This document shows positions 17,866 to 26,864 of a DNA stretch of 26,864 nt, piece by piece. Origin of the DNA: Suillus spraguei (lineage: Eukaryota; Basidiomycota; Agaricomycetes; Boletales; Suillaceae); contig JABCPU010000781.1 in the NCBI GenBank assembly GCA_016800925.1, positions 1-26,864 on the forward strand, in the 5' to 3' direction. Each line of letters opens with the position of its first letter. The first letter of the stretch is position 1. Under the pieces are notes generated by a model. That model did no database searches. It saw nothing but the letters and a program-made list of their open reading frames with translations, and was not told the DNA's origin. The position numbers and the translations under genes were made by a program.

Positions 17866-20800
17866 TCACCCCTTTCGGCACTGTTGCCAGTGCAGTCCAT
17901 GTGCCATGCGGCTCAAATCAAGCTCAGGACCTCCTCTAGGTATCACTAATGCAGTTCCAGGGCTATAAAAGAGGTGTCGAGAAGCGGGAGGTACCCAGAA
18001 TAACAGCTGACGTTTGGGGCCTAACACCCATCCATCTGCATTATCGAGGGTAAAGGGAGTCGAACTGCGGTCGTCATGGGATGTTCCTTCAATCAGCTCA
18101 GAGGCGTCACAGAGTGCATGGGTAGAGTTGGACGAGAAACAAATGGAGTGGTTCTTCCAAGTGTTCAATGTGATGGTAGTAGTGGCCTCAATGGAACATT
18201 GTTCATCTACATATAGCGAAGGATCTGTCTCGGCGCACTGTTGCGATGGCTGCCTTGTCTCTGCACCCCACAGCCGAACAGTGCTATCCGAAGAACCAGT
18301 GACAATGTGAGTGCTGTCCGGCGAGAACGAGACGGACTTTACTGATAAAGTGTGCCCCCGCAAGGGCTCACCGACTGGCTCCCCTGTCCCTGCATCCCAC
18401 AGCCGAACAGTCCTATCCGAAGAACTAGTGACGATGCGAGTGCCGTCTGGCGAGAATGAGACTGACCAAACTGATAAAGTGTGCCCCTGCAAGGGCTCAC
18501 CGACTGGCTCCCCCGTCCCTGCATCCCATAGCTGAATAGTGCTATCCGAAGAACCAGTGACGATGCGAGTGCCGTCCGGCGAAAACGAGACCGCGTTAAC
18601 TGATGCAGTGTGCCCCCGCAAGGGCTCACCGACTGGCTCCCCCGTCCCTGCATCCCACAGCCGAACAGTCCTATCCTTGAACCAGTGACGATGCGAGTGC
18701 CGTCCGGCGAGAACGAGACCGACCAAACTGATAAGTGTGCCCCGCAAGGGCTCACCGACTGGCTCCCCGTCCCTGCATCCCACAGCCGAACAGTCCTATC
18801 CGAAGAACCAGTGACGATGCGAGTGCCGTCTGGCGAGAACAAACCGACAAAACTCTTCAGTGTGCCCCCGCAAGGGCTCACCGACTGGCTCCCCCGTCCC
18901 TGCATCCCACACCGAACAGTGCTGTCCTCGAACCAGTGACGATGCGAGTGCCGTCCGGCGAGAACGAGACCGAAAAAACTGATAAAGTGTGCCCCCGCAA
19001 GGGCTCACGACTGGCTCCCCCGTCCCTGCATCCCACAGCCGAACAGTGCTATCCTCCGAACCAGAGACGATGCGAGTGCCGTCCGGTGAGAACGAGACCG
19101 ACCAAACTCTTCAGTGTGCCCCCGCAAGGGCTCACCGACTGGACTCCCCCGTCCCTGCATCCCACAGCCGAACAGTGCTATCCAAGAACAGTGACGATGC
19201 GAGTGCCGTCCGGCGAGAACGAGACCGACTTACTGAATCAGTGTGCCCCCGCAAGGGCTCACCGACTGGCTCCCCCGTCCCTGCATCCCACAGCCGAACA
19301 GTCCTATCTTCCGAACCAGTGACGATGCGAGTGCCGTCCGGCGAAACGAGACCGACCGAACTGATGAAGTGTGTCCCCTGAGCACGGTCTGAACAGCCGG
19401 CCAGTTCATAGCACGTCCGAATGCCACACAAAGAGTATTCGGAAACCATACAGAAAACATTTTCGATAGCGGACAGTTGGCAGGTGAGAATGGGAGTGCT
19501 GATACATACAGATGCGGCGTGCTGTGTAAAATCATACCGCCGAAGACTTGAATGAACCTCTGTACGTCCATTGCAGTCAATGAAACATCTTTGAATTCAG
19601 AACGGCCCTGTGTTGCGTGTGAGCGCTCTATCTGGCACTCAGTAGAAATAGACTCACCTTTAGCCACTGGGGGATGAGTGAGAGGGCAGGAACTGCACCG
19701 CCGAGCGCATTGATAAGGCGAGTAACTCGAGCCAGAAAAACAGCCGCTCGTGGTCGAACAACGATCTCACTTCTTTCGCGAGCTCTTTGTCGAAAATTGT
19801 GGTTCGTACATGCGTGGTCCAAAATCGAGATGAATATGATAGATGTGGTGGGATACATGTTTTGACTCGTTCTTGCAGCCCAGGATCTTCGCTATTAGGC
19901 AGATACGACGACTTTAAATCACAGATATTGAAGCGAAGACCATGGTCCATCACTCGGAGTGACGCGAATGCAAGGTCGCGTTGTGCCTTTGACAGGTCGA
20001 TGAAAAACTCTCCACTGGATCGTTCATCTGTCAAGAAATCGTGAAAAGATGCGTGAAGGGGTCGGATTGGGGAATCTTGGTTGGTGGTGCCACTAAGGAG
20101 GGAGCCCATGCTCTTTACCACAAGCTCGACGTCGAAATTGTCCTCTTGCGCTGGAAAATGGCGCCTCATGGCGTTCAGGGAAGCTAATGGAAGGGGTTCA
20201 GCTGTGCCTAGTATTTGTCCCATCACCGAGCGAAATCTCGCTAGCGCAGTCGAACGCAGTTTCTGAGATTGCTGAGAAGTATCCTTGGGTATGATACCTG
20301 TTAAGATGAGATCATACATGCTTTGCAACAGCATTCTTCTTTCCGCACGATCGGTGACACCACAGCGTCGTAGCAATCCATTGGAGATAGCCCAGCATGG
20401 GATTCTTTGATGTAGCCGCAGGCGAGACGTGCCCACTCAAAAGTCCACCAGCTTTCTGAGCCAGCACTGCGAACTCTTTTTCCTGGAAATCCAACCCTTC
20501 CAACTCTTTGGATACGTAAGCACGGATATCGCGCTCTGCGACTGCTGCTGGAATGTCATCCATGGACATTTGTTGAATATGTTGAATATTACGAAACTCG
20601 TGATTGATGTCATCAAGCGGACGAGAGGTAACGATGAAGCGCAGTTTGTCTGAGAGGTCTGTGATTTTGGGGACGGCTGGGTTCGGATGTTTGCCTGCTA
20701 GAATGCGGAGGAGGTCCTTCGTGTCTCTACTCCACCGCTCTCGTCTAGTGCATCAATCACGATCACGATGGGTTCCCCAGTCGACCGGAATGATTTCTGC

Positions 20801-22412
20801 AGTGGTTCGACAAGAAGTTTCTGCCACTGTTGGATGATATCCGTCGTCTTCCTGAGCGAATTCGCGGCCTGAACTGCATCCGCAAATGCTCGCCTCATCT
20901 TCGGGTCACAGTCAGCCAAGTCACGCGCGATCGTAGAGAAGATCTTTTATGGCGAAATCTGCTTCTCGTTGGCGGTCAAAAGAATAACACGACCAAGCCC
21001 TCCTGCGTCTTTGAACCACTTAGCAATGGTGTGGGCGATGGCCGATTTCCCTTGCCTGCAGGGCCAGACAGCCACAACACGCGCGGAATGTTGTCCCCAG
21101 TGCTGTTGACCCATTCTGTGATTTGGGAAAGGATTTCTATACGCGTCCCTTGAAGGCACTCTTTTCGTATCTAGCCCTGCGTCCTCTGCGTAGGTCATGC
21201 CGCTGAGGTCCAATGTTTCTTCTGAAAAGGCATGAATATGTGTGAAGTCACAAGGACGTCTGAACCCTCACCATACGGTGGACATGTATTGCTACGTCGT
21301 GGATGTGTATGATCACGTCGCGAGCAACCTGGTCCCGGAAGTTTTCCATGAGTCTATCGAACACGTCATTGTACTTTGTATCGTATCGTCCGTTTCCGAG
21401 ACGATTTTTTCCAAGTCTTTCCCTGTGATAACGGTAGAAGTTCGAAACGGTACAAAGCGCAACAGCTTGTCAAGACTCACAAAAGTTCTTGGTATCCGAA
21501 TAATTTTTGATAAATTGGGCGCATTCAAGGGTCTGCTGAGAAATCTTGCCAAGGATGATGCGCATCGATGAGATTTGTTCAAGCATGTCGTCTTGTGTTA
21601 TGAAAGTGTAAACTTCAGATATCTTGTCGAGAAGTTTGAGTACCGCGTTGTCGCGATCGGCTTGGCTAGAATAATCTGTACAAATGATTGCTGAGTGACA
21701 ATGGGAGATCGGGAGAGAGTATACATACTTTGGCTGCACACGACAACACGCCCAATGCCATCTTTGCATATGGATGTACCTATATAGCTAGATTAGTTCA
21801 GTTCCGACCGAGAGGAGGGCGCATACATCCGCGATCTTCTCGATAACATTATCGAATATCCGGAGGGGTTTAAGATATGTGTCCTGGAACGTGCCAGCAG
21901 CATCGAGATCCGCTTGTGCGTTTTGGGCACCGGACATCACAGTCATTGCAGGGCTCGAAAGTAGACGCATGTGTTCTGTAGCTCGTTGTGCATTCTGAAG
22001 CGCCTATGTGACCACCAGAATTAAGAGTGCTGAGACTGGAGGGACAAGTAAGAGAACACACTTTATTATTCGGGTCAGATGAAGCACGTTGATCATGATG
22101 GACATTCGAGAGAGCGGGGCTATGGCTGCGGGAATCCTTCGAGCGCTTATTGCAATCTCAGTCGTATTCCAGGACACTGATTATGCATGCTCGTGGACTC
22201 ACCGACGTCAATTTCAATTTTTTCGCACCGTCCTAACCTTCTTCAAGAACCGACGAACTGTGCTACGGGGCCGGTGCTAGACGAAGGATGCGTCAACATC
22301 AGTGTGTGGAGTGAATTAAGTGATCCTCATAACCACGTACCGAGCTTCCAGGAGCTGCTGCTTCGACTTCTTGAGTCGAATTCCTTGATGAATTGCCTTT
22401 ACCTTTGGCCAT
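17866..22412 (-). pseudogene. NACHT-WD40 STAND protein (NWD/HET-E-like), many frameshifts
   Basis: Nine exons on the - strand: 22412-22341, 22276-22203, 22136-22062, 22003-21827, 21779-21729, 21675-21481, 21422-21272, 21221-19658 and 19607 to about 17866. Domain order: a basic start (MAKGKGNSSRN, RPRSTVRRFLKK); a helical N-terminal region (ALQNAQRATEHM, KMALGVL, MLEQISSMR); a NACHT NTPase with Walker A GPAGKG/KSAIAH near 21045 and Walker B VIVIDALDES near 20750; the winged-helix stretch SPIRPLHASFHDFLTDE; then about nine WD40 repeats and a C-terminal tail. Fungal STAND proteins of this class act as signal-responsive NTPase switches in non-self recognition or programmed cell death; the repeats are the presumed sensor. 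At least ten one-base shifts break the frame, including one inside Walker A (21046-21051). Splice sites are intact and I see no clear substitution-type nonsense codon, so this may be a real pseudogene or a mis-assembled functional gene. Confidence 0.8.
18215..19395 (-). repeat. WD40 repeat array of NACHT-WD40 copy A, about nine units
   Basis: Each unit reads [18 protein letters not shown], [18 protein letters not shown], 43 residues or 129 nt. On the + strand the ACGATGCGAG anchor (or its variant) falls at 18302, 18431, 18560, 18688, 18814, 18939, 19067, 19194 and 19322. The spacings are 129, 129, 128, 126, 125, 128, 127 and 128 nt. Differences between units sit mainly at the codons after GHT, in the SVxSV segment and after VTGS, the variable positions expected on the repeat surface. 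High identity between units is typical of arrays that evolve by unit exchange. Confidence 0.9.
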
Positions 22413-24443
22413 TGTGAAACAAAGTAAGATGATCAGAATGATCCCACTTCGTTTATATAGAAAACAGCCGGCTATTATTAGTACAAGCCTCGAGCAGGCC
22501 TCAAAAGAAGAAAGAAACCAGTCGTCCAATTATCGTACATGAACTTTTTACTCTCATAATACTGCTGGAAGTTTTGTTCGGTATCAAAGGATAAGGATAG
22601 ATCCTATGAAAAGCAAGAACATCTGATTGGTCAAGTCCAGAGTTTTATCCAGGGTTTACATGCTTTCGGATAAAAGGCATGCAACGTGCAAGCCATCAAC
22701 TTCGCGGTACCAATTATAAAAGATGAAAAAGCCTTACACTATACACAATACAGGGGAATGTGTGCAGAGATGAAACCCTGTGACATCCAGAAGCCTCGAG
22801 GGCATGCCTGCAAAAGAGCGATCTGGACTGCAAGAGAACCAAACGATGCAAGCTGCAATGATTAAACGCTCATGATAAGAAACACTGTAACATCACCTGA
22901 TCGATAACGGGGAAAGCGTTACCCGTGGAACCGCCAGGGAAAGATAGTTTCCCACTTCAAGATACTCCAGAGACATAGCCTAACTGCTGTTGAGACAAAT
23001 CCGATATTTTATCTAGACAACGATTTAAAGTGATCAAGAATTGGGATCTCAAATTGCGAGTGGGTGTTTTTCTGCTCGAGGAGAATGAGTGTTTGACGAC
23101 TTGCTACATATCCGAAGCTGTGTGCTGAGCAAGAAGTAATGAGAACCGTGCCTTTTCCATCATTCTAACTGAATACAGATCATCATTAAATTTAATGCGT
23201 ACGAACCTCAACCCAGGCTACCATGCTTGACGATGCCTTGCGCAGTGTTGACAAGTAATCCATAAATTTGTCAGCGCCGTTTTTGGTTGACCTAATGCGT
23301 CCGACTCCTGCATCAGTTCAACTTACCGAATGCTGTCACTCTGAGATCTATCATCAACAGGTTCCTGCAGTACCAACCCACAAGCATCATTTATATTCTT
23401 AATTTTCACCTTTCTCCTTGTTCCACCAAACACAACTGACGCATCAAATATTGTCGTCCGACGTCAACTCTGTCTATGCAGCCACCATACCCTCTTACTC
23501 CCCAACATCCAAGCCACTTTCATCATCCCACTTTTCCATCAAGCAGGCTGGCACTCCCTTCAAATGGTCTCGCCATCTACAGCGTGTCCTTGACGCATTG
23601 CCATCGAGCAGCCAGATACCCAAGAGACTCTACCATGTACACATCAATGACGAGTGCAAAAGTCCAGCATCATTTTCTTCGCTGGTTAAACTCGTCACGG
23701 GGATAAATTGTCGCTGAGAACGGTCGGCCTACACCTTTATAACATCACTTACCAGAGTGGCTAATGTTATAATTGCAAGGTCAGCTGAAGTCTTTGTGTC
23801 TGACCAGGATTCACTCGAAACATGTCATATCACCTGGGGCTCATATGACAGAGGTTAGCTTCTTACTATTGTGATGAATGTGCCCAACGGAGCCGATCCT
23901 GTCCCCTGGTTTCCAATTGTCGCTAGTATGCCAATTGTGCTCCGACGATTGGCAGGCTGAATGCTCAGTTTGTTTTCTATACCCATATTTTCGATTCGAC
24001 TGAGATATCTACAGAGAAAGACAGCGCTGGTATTAATTGTTTTATAGGCTTGTAACTCTTTGCAACGCAGGATCCGCCTCTTGGGTAGTTTACATTGAAG
24101 GCAATCGTTGGATGTGTTAGTCAATTCATTTGATGGCTTTGGCATTTTTAGAGATAATGTATTATGCAGCAACCAATCCCGCAGTCTCATGATTTTGCGT
24201 TGTCATACAAAGCTGTTCAATCAAGACACTTTAACTACACCGTCATGCATGCAATGTTGTTTACATTATGTGAACACAACCGGCAGTGGGTGCAATGGCG
24301 TTATCACATCACGCTGTCTGTTTGCTCTTTCCGATGTCATGTGACAATGTTGACTTCGAGTTGACCCATCCTGGAGTCCCTCATCGATTGATGCTAGTGC
24401 GGAGCGTGCACGGGTAGAGCCGACTGAAGGGGTGATATATATA
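22413..24443. other. About 2 kb upstream of NACHT-WD40 copy A, no convincing gene
   Basis: This holds the presumed promoter of the NACHT-WD40 gene at its left end. The longest open frames are a Pro/His-rich 76-codon frame from an ATG at 23476 (MQPPYPLTPQHP), an overlapping 99-codon frame, and a 111-codon - strand frame ending at 23855. None shows a recognisable motif or a clear splice partner. A possible TATA element lies at about 24435-24443, just before the TPR remnant. Confidence 0.4.
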
Positions 24444-24770
24444 CGGGACGTCCCTTGATGAGTCCATCAAGCTCTATCAGGCTGCACTACTCCTTCGTCC
24501 TTCGGACCATTCCGATCGATCACAGTCTATCAGCAATCTCGCCAACAATCTTGAGACAGATTCACTCAGCGGGGCATCCTTTCTGACCTTGATGAGGCCA
24601 TCGAACTCTATCGGCTGCACTACTCCATCCTCCTGGTCATTCTGGTCGATCATGCTCTTGCTGTCTTGTTGTCAGCCATCAAAACAGATTCACTCAGCGG
24701 GACGTCCCATTGAGGCCATCGAGCTGCACTATTTCTTGATCCTCGACCATACCCTCCACCTGAATGGAAG
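24444..24770 (+). pseudogene. Tetratricopeptide-repeat (TPR) gene remnant
   Basis: Three decayed TPR units of the agaricomycete type (LDEAIELYR, RPxDHxDRSxSxxNLAN) can be read across frames. Unit 1 reads LDESIKLYQAALLLRPSDHS then RSQSISNLANNLET. After a one-base shift comes RFTQRGILSDLDEAIELYR. The third unit retains only FTQRDVP before frames and stops break it. Such arrays usually belong to TPR-CHAT or TPR-NTPase proteins, often found near NACHT genes in these fungi. Only a fragment is present, with no domain before or after it. Confidence 0.6.
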
Positions 24771-25213
24771 CCCCAAACTTGCCTCCGCCCCTAGCGTACC
24801 ATAATCGTGTATATATTTTATTCACGGCCGCCTTCGCGTTCCTAATCCTGGTTGTGCTCACAAGGTCCTCCAATTCACCGCAGTCTCAGACTTATTATGC
24901 TCCAAGCCAGTCGGCACCGGGGACAACCAATGGCCCTATCATGATATCATCTCCTCCAACATCGAAGGACTCCTTCACGAGGACGCTTTGTTGTGACACT
25001 TCGTGCACCTGCGTCCAATATCACCTTTATTTCAGTATGATCTATCGTGGCAGGGAAAATTTCATACTTTCCATTGAATTTTATTCACCGTTCGCTTACT
25101 CTTTCCCAGTACTTTTACCCCTCCAGCTGGTTTCACGCCTCACAAATTCCTCTCACACATCACATGGCGTTCTCATTCTCACCACCTTCCTTAAACCCGT
25201 ACGAACATCATGA
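24764..25213 (+). CDS. Hypothetical short membrane-anchored protein
   Basis: An ATG at 24764 opens 149 codons. Residues about 17-33 (VYILFTAAFAFLILVVL) form a likely membrane anchor, followed by a Ser/Pro/Gln-rich segment (SSNSPQSQTYYAPSQSAP). From about 24940 on, the frame runs into the duplicated 3' flank of NACHT-WD40 copy B, so the last 90 residues are probably not native coding sequence. It could be the first exon of a gene cut by the duplication, or a chance frame. No family is recognised. Confidence 0.3.
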   Translation: MEAPNLPPPLAYHNRVYILFTAAFAFLILVVLTRSSNSPQSQTYYAPSQSAPGTTNGPIMISSPPTSKDSFTRTLCCDTSCTCVQYHLYFSMIYRGRENFILSIEFYSPFAYSFPVLLPLQLVSRLTNSSHTSHGVLILTTFLKPVRTS

Positions 25214-25410
25214 ATCATGCAGTCATTTACTTGGACAACCCTGAACTCGAACTGGTATGAACTCAATAATATGTTCAACTGTACACTCGATCATATGAAA
25301 TGTATCTGAAATGTCCATAAGAGTCATTTTTGCGGTCATCGTCGGTGCTAAGGTCTATAACTTGCTAATGGTTTGAGTAAGCGCGAGGAACGAGTAGGTT
25401 TGAAAGAAAC
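24940..25410. repeat. Duplicated 3' flank of the NACHT-WD40 genes, copy B
   Basis: Collinear with about 17100-17865 (copy A) but shorter, lacking about 270 bases in the middle. The left homology edge near 24940 falls inside the open frame that starts at 24764, marking a duplication junction. Confidence 0.6.
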
Positions 25411-25414
25411 TCAC

Positions 25415-26864
25415 CCTTTCGGCACTGTTGCCAGTGCAGTCCATGTGCCATGCGGCTCAAATCAAGCTCAGGACCCCCTCTGGGTATCACCAATACAGTT
25501 CCAGGGCTATAAAATAGGTCTCGAGAAGCGGGTGGTACCAGAATAATAGCTGACGTTTGGGCCCTAACACCCATCCACCGGCACTATCCAGGAAAAAGGG
25601 AGTCAAACTGGGGTCGTCATGGGATGCTGCCTCTCTTAGCTCAGAGTGTCGCGGAGTGCATGGGTAGAGTTGGACGAGAAACAAATGGAGTGGTTCTTCC
25701 AAGTGTTCAATGTGATAGTAGTAGTGGCCTCGATGGAACATTGTTGATCTGCAAATACAAAGGATCTGCTCAGCGCACTGTTGCGATGAGTGCCTTGTCC
25801 CTGCATCCCACAGCGAACAGTCCTATCCTGCGAACCAGTGACGATGCGAGTGCCGTCCGGCGAGAACGAGACCGAGTTAACTGAATCAGTGTGCCCCCGC
25901 AAGGGCTCACCGACTGGCTCCCCGTCCCTGCATCCCACAGCCGAACAGTCTATCCAAGAACCAGTGACGATGCGAGTGCCGTCCGGCGAGAACGAGACCG
26001 ACAAAACTGAATGAGTGTGCCCCGCAAGGGCTCACCGACTGGCTCCCCCGTCCCTGCATCCCACAGCCGAACAGTCCTATCCAGAACCAGTGACGATGCG
26101 AGTGCCGTCCGGCGAGAACGAGACCGAGTTAACTGATGAAGTGTGCCCCGCAAGGGCTCACCGACTGGCTCCCCGTCCCTGCATCCCACAGCCGAACAGT
26201 TATCCGAAGAACCAGTGACGATGCGAGTGCCGTCCGGCGAGAACGAGACCGAGTTAACTTCTTAGTGTGCCCCCGCAAGGGCTCACCGACTGGCTCCCCG
26301 TCCCTGCATCCCACAGCCGAACAGTCCTATCCTGAACCAGTGACGATGCGAGTGCCGTCCGGCGAGAACGAGACCGAGTTAACTTGAGTGTGCCCCGCAA
26401 GGGCTCACCGACTGGCTCCCCGTCCCTGCATCCCACAGCCGAACAGTCCTATCCAAGAACCACTGACGATGCGAGTGCCGTCCGGCGAGAACGAGACCGA
26501 CCAAACTGATCAGTGTGCCCCCGCAAGGGCTCACCGACTGGCTCCCCGTCCTGCATCCCACAGCCGAACAGTGCTATCCCAAGAACCAGTGACGATGCGA
26601 GTGCCGTCCGGCGAGAACGAGACCGACGAAACTGAATGAGTGTGCCCCCGCAAGGGCTCACCGACTGGCTCCCCGTTCCTGCATCCCACAGCCGAACAGT
26701 CCTGTCGGAACCAGTGAATGCGAGTGCCGTCCGGCGAGAACGAGACCGAGTTAACTGATGAAGTGTGCCCCCGCAAGGGCTCACCGACTGGCTCCCCTGT
26801 CCCTGCATCCCACAGCCGAACAGTGCTATCCTGCGAACCAGTGACGATGCGAGTGCCGTCCGGC
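25415..26864 (-). pseudogene. NACHT-WD40 protein copy B, C-terminal part, frame-disrupted
   Basis: Same strand and structure as copy A; only the C-terminal tail and the last WD40 units lie in the window, and the gene continues beyond position 26864. The tail ([41 protein letters not shown]) is nearly the same as in copy A and ends at the same donor-like GTGAGT. A GGG to GG change near 25539 shifts the frame within LLFW/PPAS. All visible WD units are shorter than 129 nt, so no long frame survives. Whether the upstream NACHT part exists cannot be seen here. Confidence 0.75.
25800..26864 (-). repeat. WD40 repeat array of copy B, about nine units, truncated by window end
   Basis: The anchor ACGATGCGAG (or a damaged form) occurs near 25841, 25967, 26093, 26218, 26343, 26466, 26592, 26717 and 26844. 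Spacings are 123-127 nt instead of the 129 needed for a 43-residue unit. Shortening falls in C runs (five C read as four in GCCCCCGC and CTCCCCCGT) and at the variable codon after VTGS or after GHT. Confidence 0.85.

Noticed and set aside
18305..19381. + strand open frames rich in Arg/Ser/Pro across the WD40 array
   Set aside because: They are antisense shadows of the 129-nt repeat and have no independent support.
18215..19395. The regular repeats, considered as a CRISPR-like or satellite array
   Set aside because: The period translates to WD40 units with the full GHT...WD signature, so it is coding repeat sequence.
23476..23706. Pro/His-rich 76-codon frame starting with a good ATG
   Set aside because: An overlapping 99-codon frame is equally plausible, and neither has a motif or splice partner. 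Composition alone is not enough.
23855..24190. 111-codon - strand frame with an ATG
   Set aside because: No domain, signal peptide or conserved pattern is visible, and its length is compatible with chance.

Overview
The window looks like nuclear DNA of a filamentous basidiomycete (Agaricomycetes). The evidence is many 46-89 nt spliceosomal introns, a NACHT-WD40 STAND protein with 43-residue WD repeats, a Cys-rich single-pass membrane protein family with a Ser-rich stalk, and a fungal-type Harbinger transposase. No prokaryotic, plasmid, CRISPR, tRNA or rRNA signal was seen. All calls come from reading the sequence; no database search was run.

Layout. (1) Positions 60-9718 hold three tandem + strand copies of a secreted/membrane protein gene. 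Copy 1 (60-1355) has a one-base frameshift, copy 2 (6345-7724) is clearly decayed, and copy 3 (8381-9718) is intact: seven exons whose phases all agree, 343 aa. (2) Between copies 1 and 2 sits a 3.9 kb PIF/Harbinger-type DNA transposon (2191-6104). It has terminal inverted repeats, a probable TTA target duplication, a DDE transposase (+), a convergent Myb/SANT-like partner gene (-), and a 73-bp tandem repeat between their 3' ends. (3) Positions 9719-11692 show no gene. (4) A five-exon bromodomain gene (11693-13002, -) and a three-exon C2H2 zinc-finger regulator (13970-15387, +) are intact, ordinary chromosomal genes. (5) Positions 15388-17100 hold an unresolved, probably decayed gene. (6) A nine-exon NACHT-WD40 gene (about 17866-22412, -) keeps its domain order and splice sites but carries many one-base frameshifts. 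A second copy with its 3' flank starts at about 24940 and runs off the window end. Between them lie about 2 kb without a convincing gene, a small TPR remnant, and a short membrane-anchored ORF.

The most informative observations are the complete Harbinger element with both partner genes; two GC-AG introns inferred in the membrane protein family; a 97-98 % identical block between copies 1 and 3 that covers introns and exons alike (gene conversion or recent exchange); and the unusual lesion pattern of the NACHT-WD40 copies. Nearly all those lesions are single-base losses at homopolymers or at the variable codons of the WD repeats, while splice sites stay intact. That makes consensus error in a repetitive family a serious alternative to true pseudogenes. 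I found no convincing wholly new system.
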